Origin: Liolophura sinensis
Taxonomy: Eukaryota; Mollusca; Polyplacophora; Chitonida; Chitonidae
NCBI RefSeq assembly: GCF_032854445.1
Contig: NC_088300.1
Location: 11,999,191 to 12,063,190 of the forward strand
Direction of reading: 5' to 3'
DNA length: 64,000 nucleotides
The notes beneath the pieces are model-generated. The model was given only the letters and a program-made list of their open reading frames with translations, was not told where the DNA came from and searched no databases. The translations under genes and the position numbers were made by a program. Below are positions 61,491-64,000 of this stretch, piece by piece (positions within the stretch are counted from its first letter, which is position 1; every line of letters begins with the position of its first letter).

Positions 61491-61775
61491 TTCAAGATAG
61501 AGTTGTTCAAATATGACACAAGACTGATGTTGGAAAGAAGTTTTTGTTCATTCAATACAAGTGTGTTTTCGATGGGTTGCGTCTTATTACGACCTCCTGT
61601 TTATGCCACAAGGTCTTATATCGCCACTCCCGAGATCCATTATTACGCGTATCACTCGACAGGTGACAATTTCTCAGTAACAAACTACGCGAGAAGCAGG
61701 GAGAAGAAGGCGTAGAGCAAGCGCCCGGTGAAGAATGCGGCACTTTTCGAGACTAGAGTAAATCAAAGTTAGCCT

Positions 61776-62065
61776 CAGAAGTGCCGTATTCTTCAAATGG
61801 CGTCCGTCTTGTTTCCCAGAAGTGCCGTACACGTCAGCTGGCGTCGTCTTCTTCCCCACAAGTGCCGTACTCGTCAACTGGCGTCCGTCTTGTTCTCCAG
61901 AAGTGTCGTACTCGTCAACTGGCGTCCGTCTTGTTCCCCAGAAGTGTCGTACTCGTCAACTGGCGTCTGACCTGTTCCCCAGAAGTGCCGTACTCGTCAA
62001 CTGGCGTCCGTCTTGTTGAAATGACGTCCGCCTTGTGCCTCAAAAGTGCCGTATTCTTCACTTGG
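61776..62065. repeat. 41-bp minisatellite, about seven units
   Basis: Units contain gaagtgccgtactcgtcaac and ggcgtccgtcttgttcccca at 41-bp steps, with shortened units near 62015. CpG-rich. Confidence 0.94.
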
Positions 62066-62474
62066 CATCAACAGCTGTATACAAACTCGATGGACATACA
62101 TATAGGGTTTGCTCCCCTTATAGTTGCATGTTGGTGTATATCAATAACGTTAATTTTGAATAAGTTGCATATCTACTGGTTTTATGCCCTGTCTTGTATT
62201 TGATTAGGATTTAGCATTTGCTTGGTGTTCAGTAGCTGTAATATTCCGACATTTTGTTTTGAATTATCATTATTTCGCTGTAGTTTTCATTTAATACTTT
62301 CATACTCGCGACATGGATAATTCGGTTTTACCAGAAAGCAATATGGCTGATTTTCTAGGCACAGAAACCTGGTCAAACGTCAGACTTGTAACCCAGAATT
62401 AAAATCTGCAGTGTATTTTCGAACTGATAAAGCTAGACTGCATTTATACAATGAGGAAAGTTGACAAGAGGCCG
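62066..62474. other. Unique stretch
   Basis: Nothing recognised. Confidence 0.5.
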
Positions 62475-62570
62475 TATTTCACCGGTTACGTGTGACCATT
62501 GGCCAACTATCAAATTGTCATCGCTGTTTTACTCTCTGTGCTGTTGTCTTCTATATTAAACCGATACATC
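62475..62570. repeat. Dispersed repeat, copy B
   Basis: Partner of 12950-13045; see that entry. Confidence 0.65.
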
Positions 62571-62924
62571 TCGATACCTGGGACAGCGTATCATTTCTTG
62601 TTGGTCAGGCGCCCACAGTTACATAGCTAGAAAGAGTTATCTCCCTTCCCTTTGCCAAGCATTATCAGTGACGGTATTGCTGCGATTTTCATACATCATC
62701 CTTTTGGTGAAAGATATTTTCTTTATTTCTGACCCTATTGACTGGATCAATTGGCAGCAGACTAGAGTGGTTAGAGTACATTTTCCGCTCAGTTTATACT
62801 AGACACGTCAAGAACAACGTGAATATTTATGCTTTACATATCTATTGTAAGCGTCAGTTTGATACAATGATCGTATAATCCCCCCCCCCCTCCAGAGATG
62901 GCCTGTTCCTATACAAATATATTA
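62571..62924. other. Unique stretch with a C run
   Basis: An 11-base C run near 62881; otherwise nothing recognised. Confidence 0.5.
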
Positions 62925-63165
62925 GGGTTGGGTCTTCGTGAAATCTAACACAACAATTTGTGTTGTTTTCATTCAACACAGAAATGTGTAACACACAAAT
63001 ATGTGTCAAATAAATGTGAAGTGCACATGTCTGTATCACAAAATAATGAAACACAAAATGTTGAACCATACTGAAGTAATTTATGCATTACAACAAAAAC
63101 TTATTGTGTAGTATTGTGTATAACATCCAATACATCTTGTGTTCACTTAAAACTATCAAACATGG
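62925..63165 (+). mobile_element. AACACA-rich small element, copy 3
   Basis: aacacaacaatttgtgttgt, ttcattcaacacagaaatgt, aaatgtgaagtgcacatg and aacatccaatacatcttgtg align with copy 2. No internal array. Confidence 0.75.
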
Positions 63166-64000
63166 CTATTTCCTTTCCGACCTGTCTCTTAATACAAATT
63201 TAATTTGATTTGATTAAGAATACAAATTTGACCAATCATTCTGTTGCATGCAAATAAGTCCACCGGATGTTCAAACCTGAGGTTGCGTACATGTAGATCT
63301 GGAAGTTAAGTAATGGCGTCACAGTTATTCTCATCGAGAGTTGTATATGTAACAATCTAAGTACCGAAAAATGAAGTCTGTTAAATGATCAATGTAGTGT
63401 GCTTCCCAGTGAATGGTTTGAAATACATGTAATAGACAGTATCCACAACTCAGAGAAACTACACACAGTCAATTTCAAATACACCGAAAAAGAGAACAAC
63501 CTATAAGAGTTGCGACTTTCGTCTACCATATGTTGCATGTACAGCTTCGGCTAAATTCAAAAACGATATCATGTTTTGAAGTTAAAATCCCATGTTTATA
63601 GAATCGCAGTTATAATGGTAAGAACGATAGCAATGGCATATCAGGCAACAACCGCAAATTCGCACCAGCTGCAAATCCGATGCAGTCTTGCACACAGGCC
63701 ACTCTTTATCTGAATCAACCACACTAAACGAAAGAATGTTAAAAATTTTACCAAAAGGCCAGTATGTAAAAATTTTACCTAACGACCCACAATCTTACTT
63801 GTGATATGAAATACCGCAAAAAGTCGATATCTTCTTGCACTAAGGCCCTGTGTTAAGTGAATAGGCCATCTTAAGATAGTACATTTGCTTAAACTCTGAA
63901 CGACCGACCGACCGACCGACCGACAGGCAGACAGACAAAACGACTCACTAAGCTGCTTACTATACTGAATATTTAATCGCATTCAACACAAATATACCAG
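63166..64000. other. Unique stretch to the window end
   Basis: Nothing recognised except the tetranucleotide tract listed separately. Confidence 0.5.
63900..63924. repeat. (GACC)n microsatellite
   Basis: Six tandem cgac/gacc tetranucleotides followed by decayed caggcagacaga. Confidence 0.9.

Overview
This 64 kb window looks like non-coding or gene-poor animal DNA, most likely from a mollusc. The main clue is a tRNA-headed SINE with a core reading like ttcacttatacgacggcgg and an AAAT-type tail. It occurs at least a dozen times in both orientations. I recall this SINE type from bivalve and gastropod genomes, but that is memory and was not checked. I see no bacterial operons, rRNA, tRNA genes, CRISPR arrays or intact transposase or reverse transcriptase genes. 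No protein-coding gene can be assigned to a named family.

The most striking property is the density of tandem repeats. About 15 kb (roughly a quarter) is minisatellite, in some 18 unrelated arrays with units of 16/12, 18, 21, 24, 25, 31, 33, 34, 41, 42, 45, 48, 51, 54, 56, 59 and about 78 bp. The largest are the 51-bp array at 1-6664 (cut by the window edge), the 16-bp array at 26849-28508, the 45-bp array at 49470-50672, the 31-bp array at 57604-58852 and the 42-bp array at 53866-54808. Most long open frames in the window are translations of these arrays (units divisible by three, or three units summing to 48 bp) and are not genes.

Layout: 1-6.7 kb, 51-bp minisatellite with a ~1020-bp higher-order repeat. 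6.7-13.6 kb, two copies of a fold-back element, several SINE pieces, and the longest non-repetitive ORF of the window (188 codons from a good start context, minus strand, 8498-9064). 13.6-23.7 kb, mostly AT-rich, with a convincing pair of minus-strand coding exons (21210-21301 and 17829-17959) whose splice phases match. 23.7-28.5 kb, a 24-bp array grown from inside a SINE, a (CA)n tract, a 34-bp array holding a tiny SINE head with perfect target-site duplication, and the 16-bp array. 28.5-46 kb, mostly unique AT-rich DNA with one near full-length SINE, small tandem repeats and weak exon-like signals near 32.1-33.1 kb and 40.0 kb. 46-48 kb, a duplicated repeat in which one copy carries a SINE and a second small element and the other does not. 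49-64 kb, a second minisatellite-rich zone with TIR-bearing elements at 51.35-51.94 kb and 55.73-56.10 kb.

The genes that can be argued for do not form a pathway. The strongest stories concern repeat biology: how SINEs and small inverted-repeat elements seed tandem arrays, and how arrays acquire higher-order periods.
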